In this document: piece by piece, positions 8,020 through 15,130 of the stretch
Layout: each line of letters begins with the position of its first letter
How positions within the stretch are numbered: position 1 is the stretch's first letter
DNA from: Arsukibacterium ikkense
GTDB taxonomy: Bacteria; Pseudomonadota; Gammaproteobacteria; Enterobacterales; Alteromonadaceae
Assembly (NCBI RefSeq): GCF_000987775.1
Contig: NZ_LAHO01000019.1
Coordinates: forward strand, 1-64,000
DNA: 64,000 nucleotides
Reading direction: 5' to 3'
The notes under the pieces: model-generated
Told to the model about the DNA's origin: nothing
The model's input: only the letters and a program-made list of their open reading frames with translations
Database searches by the model: none
Position numbers and translations under genes: made by a program

Positions 8020-8511
8020 TTAAAGGCCCTGCAGCAGATCGGCATAATCGGCTTCAGCCATGGCGTCCATGGTGAACTCCCGACCATTTGCTGATAACGG
8101 TGTGGCATCAGTATCCTGGGCAAACGCACTGCGGCTATAGTCCAGAAATGACACTACTGCTACCTGAACATCTATGGTAACCGTCGCCTGCACCACATTC
8201 TTACCGTCAGTAATGGCTACAGCAAAGCTGTCGTCACCGGTAAATTCACTGGCCGGGGTATATAAAAATTGCCCGTCGCCTTGCACAGTGACCATGCCCG
8301 CTTGCGCGTCGCCTACTAAGCTAAAAATCAGCCGGTCATTTTCCGGATCCGACGCCACTAATTTATCAGCAATGGCCTCGTCCGTTTCAGTTACAAAGCT
8401 GGTACTCACCAACTGCGGAGCCTCATTTGGCTTATCGCTGCTACTATTACACGCCACCAGCCCGGACATCATTGCCAGCACCAGGGCGGTTTTAAATGCT
8501 ACGTTGTTCAT
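8020..8511 (-). CDS. Lipoprotein with Ig/cadherin-like domain, DUF4331 partner
   Basis: A 163-residue lipoprotein. The lipobox LVAC gives a lipidated Cys at residue 21, followed by a serine-rich linker and one beta-sandwich repeat of the VCBS/cadherin-like type (residues about 32-118, with ASDPENDRL, TPASEFTGDDSF and VTIDV). The C-terminal 45 residues are unrecognised. The start ATG follows AAGGAGG by five bases, and only ten bases separate it from the DUF4331 stop, so the two are one operon. It has no obvious enzymatic motif and probably anchors or contacts DUF4331 at the membrane (inference). Confidence 0.8.
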   Translation of the reverse strand: MNNVAFKTALVLAMMSGLVACNSSSDKPNEAPQLVSTSFVTETDEAIADKLVASDPENDRLIFSLVGDAQAGMVTVQGDGQFLYTPASEFTGDDSFAVAITDGKNVVQATVTIDVQVAVVSFLDYSRSAFAQDTDATPLSANGREFTMDAMAEADYADLLQGL

Positions 8512-8521
8512 TACAACCTCC

Positions 8522-10105
8522 TTAGTTAGGTGAGCCCGCTAATGGGGTTAATAAATAGGGGAAGCTGCTGTTTAACATAGTGGCATTTAGCGGCGCACCG
8601 TCAGTAAAGGGCACATTACCTACTGGCGCATCTTCCGGCATGCAGTACCCCAGATTAGTAGGGGTGCCATTTACCGGGATATCGTGACACAGCGCTCCCA
8701 TTACTACCCGTAGTGCAATATCAACTACATCATCACCCGGACGACGACCATTAGGGAAACCGGCTAAATCATCACCCGCCACACCAAAAGCAGACTGCAT
8801 CGCCGCGGGCTTGGCCGGAATGGCCGTGTTTAAGCGCAACATTTCTGACGGTGTTACGGTCGCTAATTGGTTAACCCCTTCGACACCGGTTAAAAACACA
8901 TTAACCAAATCCAGACGTGGAAAGTTTGACGGCGCTAAATCGTCGATATTGGTACCAAGTGTGCTGTTTACAGCGTCTCTGAAGAGGATATTCAAAAGTG
9001 CAGGTAAGCTTGGATGCGTCACATAGTCAGCAAACTGGCCATCAGCAGCCGGCTTGCTACTATTAAATTTATCTTTATCGGCTAACCCAATTACCAACTC
9101 ATTGACCAATGGATTACTTAAGCGTGAAACCTGAACCAGAGCACCGCCATTAACGTCGGGCCGGTCAAATGTCGCATTGGGGTTTAAAATGCGGGCTTGC
9201 GGTAAGCTGGCTGTGGTCCACGCCCCTACAACGCCATTGCCGCTGCCGGTAATACAGGCTGTGGGTACTTCAACTGCCAGAGACGTTACATTTTTGTCTA
9301 CTAAATCATCATTGGCACTGCTTTGAGTGATCCCGCCCGGAAAGCCAGCACCATCTCCGGCTCCCGGTGCACTGTCACCTTCTACCGGCACATAGTTCAC
9401 TAAATCAAAGGTTTCGCCCAGATTGACTACAAAGGGGTCTTTGCGCTGGCCAACAAAGATCCGCGCTGGGGCGTCACAACCCGGTAATGCCACGTCATAC
9501 ACATATTGATCGGCATAGGCCTGATAAGCAGCACTGTTGCTGAAAGTTTTATTGCCGACATAGTCATAAGGCTTGGTAAATTGCATGGTACCATCGTCAG
9601 GCATTAACATACTGCTACTGCTGCCACTGGCCAGTTCTACTGTGTAGTTTTCAATAAAGTTAAGTGCAGCGCTACTGTCGCTACTGATACCACCGACGTT
9701 TTTCAGCGGCACACCGACCATCCGCTGATTACCTTCCGGCCCTATGGCTAACTGCACACCATTGCCTTCATTCGCCAGGCTTTGGCTAAAACGAAAGTTA
9801 AAGCTCATGTTGGGCATGGCATCACCGTCGTTGTCGATATGAATACTGTAGACAGCTGCTGGGTCGAGGGCGAAATAATTGGGGCCGCCATAGGCGTCCT
9901 GCAGTGGAATATAATTTGCGATCAGTGTGACATAACCCTCGCGTCCACTCTCATAACTGTTAAACACATAAAAGTCTGTTGCATCGACAGTGGGTGAACG
10001 GGTAATACTGGGTGCTTCGCGGTGGCTTGATGCCTGCACATCGGCAACCATTACCGCAGCGCCTAGTGCTGATGTTACTGCTAGACATAATATTGAACGT
10101 TTCAT
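8522..10105 (-). CDS. DUF4331 family secreted protein
   Basis: A 527-residue exported protein with a signal peptide (cleavage near DVQASSHR). The mature N-terminus SSHREAPSITRSPTVDATDFYVF is the signature I associate with DUF4331, and the domain fills nearly the whole protein. The family has no established biochemical function that I know. It lies downstream of the sigma/anti-sigma pair but behind their terminator, and carries the same upstream motif as the sigma gene. In other lineages SigK/RskA pairs sit beside secreted envelope proteins such as fasciclin-domain proteins, so DUF4331 is probably the main target of this sigma factor (inference). Confidence 0.88.
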   Translation of the reverse strand: MKRSILCLAVTSALGAAVMVADVQASSHREAPSITRSPTVDATDFYVFNSYESGREGYVTLIANYIPLQDAYGGPNYFALDPAAVYSIHIDNDGDAMPNMSFNFRFSQSLANEGNGVQLAIGPEGNQRMVGVPLKNVGGISSDSSAALNFIENYTVELASGSSSSMLMPDDGTMQFTKPYDYVGNKTFSNSAAYQAYADQYVYDVALPGCDAPARIFVGQRKDPFVVNLGETFDLVNYVPVEGDSAPGAGDGAGFPGGITQSSANDDLVDKNVTSLAVEVPTACITGSGNGVVGAWTTASLPQARILNPNATFDRPDVNGGALVQVSRLSNPLVNELVIGLADKDKFNSSKPAADGQFADYVTHPSLPALLNILFRDAVNSTLGTNIDDLAPSNFPRLDLVNVFLTGVEGVNQLATVTPSEMLRLNTAIPAKPAAMQSAFGVAGDDLAGFPNGRRPGDDVVDIALRVVMGALCHDIPVNGTPTNLGYCMPEDAPVGNVPFTDGAPLNATMLNSSFPYLLTPLAGSPN

Positions 10106-10142
10106 TTTCTGGATCCTTTTTTATTTATATTGCGACCTAGTA

Positions 10143-10169
10143 ACGACTGACTTGTGCTACTGGATGCAG
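10143..10169 (-). promoter_or_regulatory. Putative ECF promoter of the DUF4331 operon
   Basis: On the minus strand GCTGCATC, 15 bases, then GTCGT ends 37 bases before the DUF4331 start. The same two boxes with the same 15-base spacing lie before the sigma factor gene (11482-11508). I read this as the -35/-10 pair of the neighbouring SigK-like factor. Confidence 0.65.
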
Positions 10170-10190
10170 CTATTCCAAAAATAAAAAATA

Positions 10191-10214
10191 AAAAAACCGC
10201 CGCAGCGGTTTTTT
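10191..10214 (-). terminator. Terminator of the sigma/anti-sigma operon
   Basis: Perfect 10-bp stem AAAAAACCGC / GCGGTTTTTT with a four-base loop, continued by more T-rich sequence on the minus strand. It separates the regulators from the DUF4331 operon, implying that the latter has its own promoter. Confidence 0.85.
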
Positions 10215-10237
10215 AGTTTGAATTGAGTGAAGCGAGC

Positions 10238-10912
10238 TTAAATTGCCATAATCTCCGCAGTAAAGAGCACAGTCCCGGTGGGCTGGCCGGTTGGTGAACC
10301 GCCTAATGGCTCAAAACTGACTGCCAGCGCGGCAATATCAATGCCCCTGGCAGCTTGTGGCCACTGCACGGTACTTTCACCTTGTTGGGGTAATAACCCC
10401 AGCGAAATAGGCGGCTGACCATCGGCTGGCAACATCCACAGCTGATAATCATTTTCAGCGGCAGCAGAAACGGCTGCGGTCGCTTTAAAGACTAACTGCT
10501 GCTGCTGGCGTGATACCAGCCACAATGCCTTTGCATCACTGGTTTGAATAATCGCTACTTCAGTTTTTACCGGCGCTGTCAGCATCGGTTGCAACAATAC
10601 TACTGCCAGTAACAAGCTAGCAGCGGTGGCCAGGCTCAGCCAAAATGGTCGCACATTGCGGCTAACGGCTTGCTCAGGCGCTAACCAGCCCAGACGGCGT
10701 TGGATTTTTTGCCACACCTCAGACCGCGGCGATGTAGCGGGCAGAGACTCGGCCAGTGGATTTAAGTGCTGCTCCCAATGCCACACCGTGGTTCTTACCT
10801 GACTTTCGGTGGAAATAAGTTTTTGAAAGCGCAAGCGGGCGCGGCCGCGCATACCGCCCAGCACATAATTAACCGCTAATGCATCCAGTCGTTGTTGCTG
10901 TAAATAATTCAT
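10238..10912 (-). CDS. RskA-like transmembrane anti-sigma factor
   Basis: About 224 residues: a cytoplasmic N-terminal part (MNYLQQQRLDALAVNYVLGG, binding the sigma factor), one transmembrane helix near residues 105-125 (FWLSLATAASLLLAVVLLQP) and a periplasmic RskA C-terminal domain with the family signature (YQLWMLPADGQPPISLG, then SFEPLGGSPTGQPTG). The start chosen overlaps the sigma stop as ATGA; a longer frame adds 15 residues but lacks family support. No zinc HxxxCxxC motif is present, as expected for RskA. Release of the sigma factor would need regulated proteolysis of this protein. Confidence 0.88.
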   Translation of the reverse strand: MNYLQQQRLDALAVNYVLGGMRGRARLRFQKLISTESQVRTTVWHWEQHLNPLAESLPATSPRSEVWQKIQRRLGWLAPEQAVSRNVRPFWLSLATAASLLLAVVLLQPMLTAPVKTEVAIIQTSDAKALWLVSRQQQQLVFKATAAVSAAAENDYQLWMLPADGQPPISLGLLPQQGESTVQWPQAARGIDIAALAVSFEPLGGSPTGQPTGTVLFTAEIMAI

Positions 10913-11451
10913 CCTTCCAGACACCTCTTTAACTGGGTTAAACCCCGGCGGATCCAACTTTTCACCGTACCTAATGGCGAGCCGGTATGCTCGGTAATTT
11001 CATGATGACTCAGGCCATTTAAATACGCTAACTGGATAGATTGACGTTGCTCAGGCACTAACGCATCCATACACTCGTCCAACTTAACCTTTTCCCTGGT
11101 TAAGCCCAGCACCTCCCCCGGCTTTATCTCGGCGGCCAAGTCTTCTGTGACATCAAGGTGCTCTGCTTTAATCCGGCGTGATTTAAGCAAATCCAGTGCT
11201 CGGTAACGGGTAATGCTGATCATCCAGGTCATTACTGTGCCTTTTTCGGCATGATAATCCGAGGCATTGTGCCAAATTCTGACAAAGGCATCCTGCAGTA
11301 CATCTTCTGCCCAGTCATGACGGCGAAGCAAATGCAGTGACACAGAGAACAATTTTCCCGAACTGGCCTGATAAAGCTTTTCGAACGCTGAACGGTTACC
11401 ATTAGCCGTAGCATACAACCACTCCAACAACTGTTGTTGCGATGTTTCCAT
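10909..11451 (-). CDS. ECF sigma factor, SigK-like
   Basis: 180 residues with sigma region 2 (WAEDVLQDAFVRIWHNASDY) and region 4 helix-turn-helix (HHEITEHTGSPLGTVKSWIRRG), and the shortened sigma-70 layout of ECF factors. Pairing with an RskA-type anti-sigma factor places it in the SigK-like group. The start is ATG at 11451, which has AAGGA six bases before it; the longer TTG start at 11478 has no such site. A motif shared with the DUF4331 promoter lies 31 bases upstream, so it is probably autoregulated. Divergent from the glutathione synthetase-like gene. Confidence 0.92.
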   Translation of the reverse strand: METSQQQLLEWLYATANGNRSAFEKLYQASSGKLFSVSLHLLRRHDWAEDVLQDAFVRIWHNASDYHAEKGTVMTWMISITRYRALDLLKSRRIKAEHLDVTEDLAAEIKPGEVLGLTREKVKLDECMDALVPEQRQSIQLAYLNGLSHHEITEHTGSPLGTVKSWIRRGLTQLKRCLEG

Positions 11452-11481
11452 ATCTGATCCTTTGTTGTTTTTTGACAAGCT

Positions 11482-11508
11482 ACGACCTGGCGCGCTAATC
11501 AGATGCAG
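11482..11508 (-). promoter_or_regulatory. Putative autoregulated ECF promoter of the sigma operon
   Basis: On the minus strand GCTGCATC, 15 bases, then GTCGT, the same boxes and spacing as at 10143-10169, ending about 30 bases before the sigma start codon. Confidence 0.65.
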
Positions 11509-11658
11509 CCACAGGTGTATTTTGTCGACATATTATTATTTTTAAAAAGCCGCAACAAATATCAAGGCTTACGCTATCATCCACTTTCATTTTTGCTCAA
11601 GCCCATTATGCTTAGCACATTATCAATAAAAATACCCTACCAACAAAATGAGTATCAG

Positions 11659-12708
11659 ATGCGTATTTGTTTTCTAATGTATCCGTGGGAAAAAGTGATG
11701 CCCGATGGTGATAGCACCATCCGGATGATCCATGAAGCAGTAAGCCGCGGCCACAGCGTGGCTATAACCCATGCCAATAACCTGACCGTGCGCGACAGCA
11801 TTGCCCAGGCATTTTGTAAAGTGGTGGTAAAGGGCCAGAAAATTTCCAGTAATATTGCCAGCTTTTACCAAAAGGTCGAATTTAACCAACAGAAACTGCC
11901 ACTGGCTGCTTTTGACGCTATTTTTATCAGGCTTAACCCGCCGCTTGACCCTATTGTACTGAACTTTCTCGACTCGGTACGAGAGGATACCTTTATTATG
12001 AATGACTTAGATGGTATTCGTATCGCCAATAATAAAATGTATACCGCCTCATTGCATGATCCGGCCAATGAGTTTATTCCGGTAACCCACGTGTCAAAGA
12101 ACAAAGACTATCTGGCACGGGTACTGGCTGAATCGACCAACGATAAGATGATTTTAAAGCCCCTGAACGGCTATGGCGGCAAAGGCGTGATTGTGATGGA
12201 AAAATCCGCCGTGCAAAGCGCCCGCTCATTACTGGACTTTTACATCGGTGATGGTGATAAGGGTAACTACGTTATTTTGCAGGAATATGTTGAGGGTGCA
12301 GAGCAAGGCGATATCCGCATACTGATGTTAAACGGCAAAGCCATTGGCGCGATGCGGCGTGTTCCGCCGGCTGATGATATGCGCTCCAACGTGCATGCAG
12401 GTGGCACCGTGGTAAAACATCAACTCAGTGAGCAGGAGAAAAAACTGTGCGCCCACATCGGCCCAAAGCTCGCCCGCGACGGTTTATTTTTTGCCGGTAT
12501 TGATGTTATCAACGGCAAGTTAATTGAAGTTAACGTAATGAGCCCTGGCGGCATTGCCCGGATTAACCGGCTGAACAAGGTTCGATTGCAAGAGAAGGTA
12601 ATTGATTTTATTGAAAATATTGTCGAGGCCAAACAAAGTGTCTCGCCGCGAAAGCAAGTATTTCAGCCTTTACTGGCGGCGGCGGAATTACAAATTGCTC
12701 TTGAGTAA
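11659..12708 (+). CDS. gshB: Glutathione synthetase-like ATP-grasp ligase
   Basis: About 349 residues of the GshB type, joining gamma-glutamylcysteine and glycine with ATP. Visible ATP-grasp features are MILKPLNGYGGKGVIVMEK (ATP-binding lysine and glycine loop), ILQEYVEGAEQGDIRILMLNG, and the metal-binding end LIEVNVMSPGGIARIN. The start is placed at the ATG of MRICFLMYPWEKV, where family homology begins; the open frame extends 52 codons upstream but that part looks untranslated. It is a single gene, divergent from the sigma factor. It differs from the usual E. coli-type GshB N-terminus (MxIKLGIVMDP), so a second gshB may exist elsewhere; the exact substrate is inferred. Confidence 0.82.
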   Translation: MRICFLMYPWEKVMPDGDSTIRMIHEAVSRGHSVAITHANNLTVRDSIAQAFCKVVVKGQKISSNIASFYQKVEFNQQKLPLAAFDAIFIRLNPPLDPIVLNFLDSVREDTFIMNDLDGIRIANNKMYTASLHDPANEFIPVTHVSKNKDYLARVLAESTNDKMILKPLNGYGGKGVIVMEKSAVQSARSLLDFYIGDGDKGNYVILQEYVEGAEQGDIRILMLNGKAIGAMRRVPPADDMRSNVHAGGTVVKHQLSEQEKKLCAHIGPKLARDGLFFAGIDVINGKLIEVNVMSPGGIARINRLNKVRLQEKVIDFIENIVEAKQSVSPRKQVFQPLLAAAELQIALE

Positions 12709-12793
12709 AAAATTTTTATCGTTAGTTGCAAAATAATTCACTGTTTTATCGGCCGAAATAACGGTAAATAGGCAAAAAACGGAGGTGTTGTCT

Positions 12794-12976
12794 ATGTTGT
12801 TAGCTGTAAACCCTGAAGTAGAAGAAGACGATATTGCCACTGACATTGAACTGCGCAAAGAAGTCAGCAAAGATAGTAAAGCCAAACAAAAGTATGAAGC
12901 ACGCCGGCGCATTGACGATCTGCTGGAACAAAAGCGGCTGCGTCAGTTGCTGGACGACTGGGATTTGGAAGAGTAA
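12794..12976 (+). CDS. PA3496-type small charged protein
   Basis: 60 residues, very acidic at the start and with a charged helix YEARRRIDDLLEQKRLRQLLDD that ends in acidic residues. I recognise the PA3496 family, described as a putative envelope integrity protein; the role is not established. GGAGG stands eight bases before the ATG at 12794 (a GTG nine bases earlier would overlap that site). It is followed by a hairpin and a convergent operon. Confidence 0.75.
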   Translation: MLLAVNPEVEEDDIATDIELRKEVSKDSKAKQKYEARRRIDDLLEQKRLRQLLDDWDLEE

Positions 12977-12982
12977 CAAAAT

Positions 12983-13004
12983 GGCCTGGCGATATCACCA
13001 GGCC
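12983..13004. terminator. Hairpin between convergent genes
   Basis: GGCCTGG / CCAGGCC with an eight-base loop, just after the small gene stop and before the end of the convergent DUF4198 gene. It lacks a strong T tract, so it is a weak or bidirectional terminator candidate. Confidence 0.5.
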
Positions 13005-13041
13005 GACTTATGCAGCTGTTGCTTGTACTCAAGCCTATAGC

Positions 13042-13845
13042 CTAAGGTAAGGCGACTTCGAAACTCCAGGTCAGGCCTTCCGATATCCTATCGGCTCTGG
13101 TTGTCGCCACGTCCGCATTGTAACGCGCTTCCAGTAAGTAACGCCCAGCGCTGGCTGGTGTATAAGTAAATTGGCCGTGGTTGTCTGTTGCAGCCAGTAC
13201 CCGCATAGCATCATCCCGATAGTTTTCACCATCAAAGCTCAGCTCAAGCGCCACGCCAGCCTGTGCTTTGCCATCCAGTAACAGGGTTATCGCCAGTGGC
13301 TCGCCGGCAACAATATCGGCCGGGTGTAAACTGGTTACCAGTTCCAGTCCTTCGCCGCGAGGTGTTATAACCGTGGTCGTTGGCTGCTTTAGTGTAATAT
13401 AACTAATGGCTTTACTGCGACTTTGAGTAGTTTGGATATTTTCGGCACCCGCCGGTAAGCTGGCAGCGCGCTCTGTTTTATCAGCCTGTAACCGCTTACG
13501 CTCGCCGTTCAACTGATAGCTGGTAAAGTAGCGGGCCGGCCCACCCAGCTCTAAACGATAAGTACCCTCTGCACTTAACTCGACATCCACCATTGCCTTA
13601 CGCTTGCCCTGATGGCTGCCAGCAGCCTGTTGTACGGAACCATCAGGTAAATGCAGCCGGAAGTTTGCCACACTGACCCCTTTGTCGGGTTGAAAGGTCA
13701 TATTCGCCGCAGAAATATCGGCGGTTATCCAGCTACTGTCAGTCGATATAACAAAGTGGCTGGGCAAAATGTACAAGGTATGGCTGCTGGCGGGGGCTGC
13801 CAGCACACTGAATACAGCAGCAGCGAGAGATAAGCGTACTTTCAT
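13042..13845 (-). CDS. DUF4198 family periplasmic protein
   Basis: 267 residues with a signal peptide (cleavage near APASSHT). The mature part starts HTLYILPSHFVI and has the beta-rich DUF4198 layout with a C-terminal carboxypeptidase-regulatory-like sandwich (ATDNHGQFTYTPASAGRYLLEARY). The family is often encoded with iron or metal uptake genes; exact function unknown. The start is ATG at 13845 with AAGGA eight bases upstream, rather than the longer frame. It is the last gene of a three-gene operon (PepSY_TM, DUF2271, DUF4198) with a Fur box in front. Confidence 0.85.
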   Translation of the reverse strand: MKVRLSLAAAVFSVLAAPASSHTLYILPSHFVISTDSSWITADISAANMTFQPDKGVSVANFRLHLPDGSVQQAAGSHQGKRKAMVDVELSAEGTYRLELGGPARYFTSYQLNGERKRLQADKTERAASLPAGAENIQTTQSRSKAISYITLKQPTTTVITPRGEGLELVTSLHPADIVAGEPLAITLLLDGKAQAGVALELSFDGENYRDDAMRVLAATDNHGQFTYTPASAGRYLLEARYNADVATTRADRISEGLTWSFEVALP

Positions 13846-13872
13846 AATAACTATCCTTAGGTTATACAAAAT

Positions 13873-14358
13873 CTATTTTATGGTCACCGTAAGCTGGCCT
13901 AATTCAGGCTCTGCTGCTTGTTGCAAAGTGACAGCGCTGTTGTCCCAGCTAAAAGGCTGGCGCTGTAAACTACGCCCGCCCTGCTCGCGTGCGGCCTCCA
14001 CAAACAGCACATAATTGCCTGCCGCTACCTTATTCGCTTCATTGTCCAGCCCGTCCCAGCTAAGCTGGTAACTGCCGGGCCCGCGGGTGGCACCGGTCAT
14101 CGCATCAACCAGCGCACTGTCGCTACGGCCGGTTTTACGCCAGAAACGGCGTAGGTCTTTTAACCAGTCTGGCTTTTGTTGCCAGATAGCCAACAGTTTA
14201 ACCGGCTGTTGCTGCTCGTTTTCAATCCAGACCGCGATATACGGCCGGTAATATTGCGCAGCCTCCAGCTGCGGTATCTCAACAGTAATGGTCATTTGCG
14301 AAGCCAGCAACGGGCTACTCAAACCCAACAATAACGGTAACATAGCAGCTTTTTTCAT
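13873..14358 (-). CDS. DUF2271 family periplasmic protein
   Basis: 161 residues with a signal peptide (cleavage near LLASQM). The DUF2271 features are AQYYRPYIAVWIENEQQQPVK at the start, then the DLRRFWRKTGRS and DAMTGATRGPGSYQLSWDG blocks and a C-terminal FVEAAREQGG stretch. In this family the WDG motif and final beta strand bind an unknown ligand. It lies between the PepSY_TM and DUF4198 genes with short gaps and so belongs to the same Fur-box operon. Role in iron or heme handling is inferred from context only. Confidence 0.85.
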   Translation of the reverse strand: MKKAAMLPLLLGLSSPLLASQMTITVEIPQLEAAQYYRPYIAVWIENEQQQPVKLLAIWQQKPDWLKDLRRFWRKTGRSDSALVDAMTGATRGPGSYQLSWDGLDNEANKVAAGNYVLFVEAAREQGGRSLQRQPFSWDNSAVTLQQAAEPELGQLTVTIK

Positions 14359-14391
14359 AAAGTCAGGGCTCCGTAATAGCCAAAGGCGAAG

Positions 14392-15015
14392 TCAATGGAA
14401 TGATATAAGATAAGCCAGTAAGGCCAGAATAATGCCCAGCAGGGCCAGGCTATTTCCTATGCTGCGCTGTGACATACTGCGCAACATCAGATAAAAACCG
14501 GTCAGGGCAAAAATAATGCAGGCAACGGCAGTCATATCAATCAGCAGAGTCCAACTGGCGCCAGCATCCCTACCCTTATGCAGATCATTTGCTAACGCCA
14601 GATATCCGGCGAAGTAATGGTCTACCTCAACCGTATTAGCTGCGAAATCAACCCAGACATTGCTGTATCCTGCCGGACGTTTAACATCAAGCACTAAGGC
14701 CTGCTCATCCGGCTGCAGTTCATATTGCAGCTGGCCGCCTTTTAGCTGATGGCTCTTACGCAACCATTCGTTAATTGCTAATGCCAAAGCCTGCAGTTGT
14801 TCAGGCTCAGTGGGTAACTCATTGCGTTGCAATGCAGCAGGCAAGGGGTAATGCTGCTGATGCTGATATTTACCGGCAGTGCTACTGAAAAATGTAGTGT
14901 GGTTCAGGGTAATACCGGTAACCGCAAAAAACAGCAGTAACACTAAAACCAGCATTGAGCTGTAGCTATGTAATAACCGCATCACGCGATGAAAAGCCTG
15001 GTTTTGCCACAACAT
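14392..15015 (-). CDS. PepSY-associated transmembrane protein
   Basis: 207 residues: an N-terminal helix (SMLVLVLLLFFAVTGITLNH, the PepSY_TM signature), a periplasmic middle domain of about 120 residues, then two C-terminal helices (TLLIDMTAVACIIFALTGFYLML and ALLGIILALLAYLIS). Such proteins are common in siderophore and iron-reduction clusters, and related forms are thought to pass electrons at the inner membrane; that activity is not shown here. First gene of the operon. The Fur box lies 33 bases before its start. Confidence 0.85.
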   Translation of the reverse strand: MLWQNQAFHRVMRLLHSYSSMLVLVLLLFFAVTGITLNHTTFFSSTAGKYQHQQHYPLPAALQRNELPTEPEQLQALALAINEWLRKSHQLKGGQLQYELQPDEQALVLDVKRPAGYSNVWVDFAANTVEVDHYFAGYLALANDLHKGRDAGASWTLLIDMTAVACIIFALTGFYLMLRSMSQRSIGNSLALLGIILALLAYLISFH

Positions 15016-15047
15016 AGTGCATGAATCCGGGATAACAATTCCGATAT

Positions 15048-15066
15048 GCTAATAGAAATCATTATC
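15048..15066 (-). promoter_or_regulatory. Fur box before the PepSY_TM/DUF2271/DUF4198 operon
   Basis: GCTAATAGAAATCATTATC matches the 19-base Fur consensus at 15 of 19 positions. It lies between the leftward operon and the rightward GGDEF-EAL gene, so either or both may be iron-repressed; distance favours the operon. Confidence 0.7.
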
Positions 15067-15130
15067 ATTAGCAATGATGGGCTGAGCTTATTTTTAGTTA
15101 AGCCAATATTTCCGTTCCTGAACTGCTACA

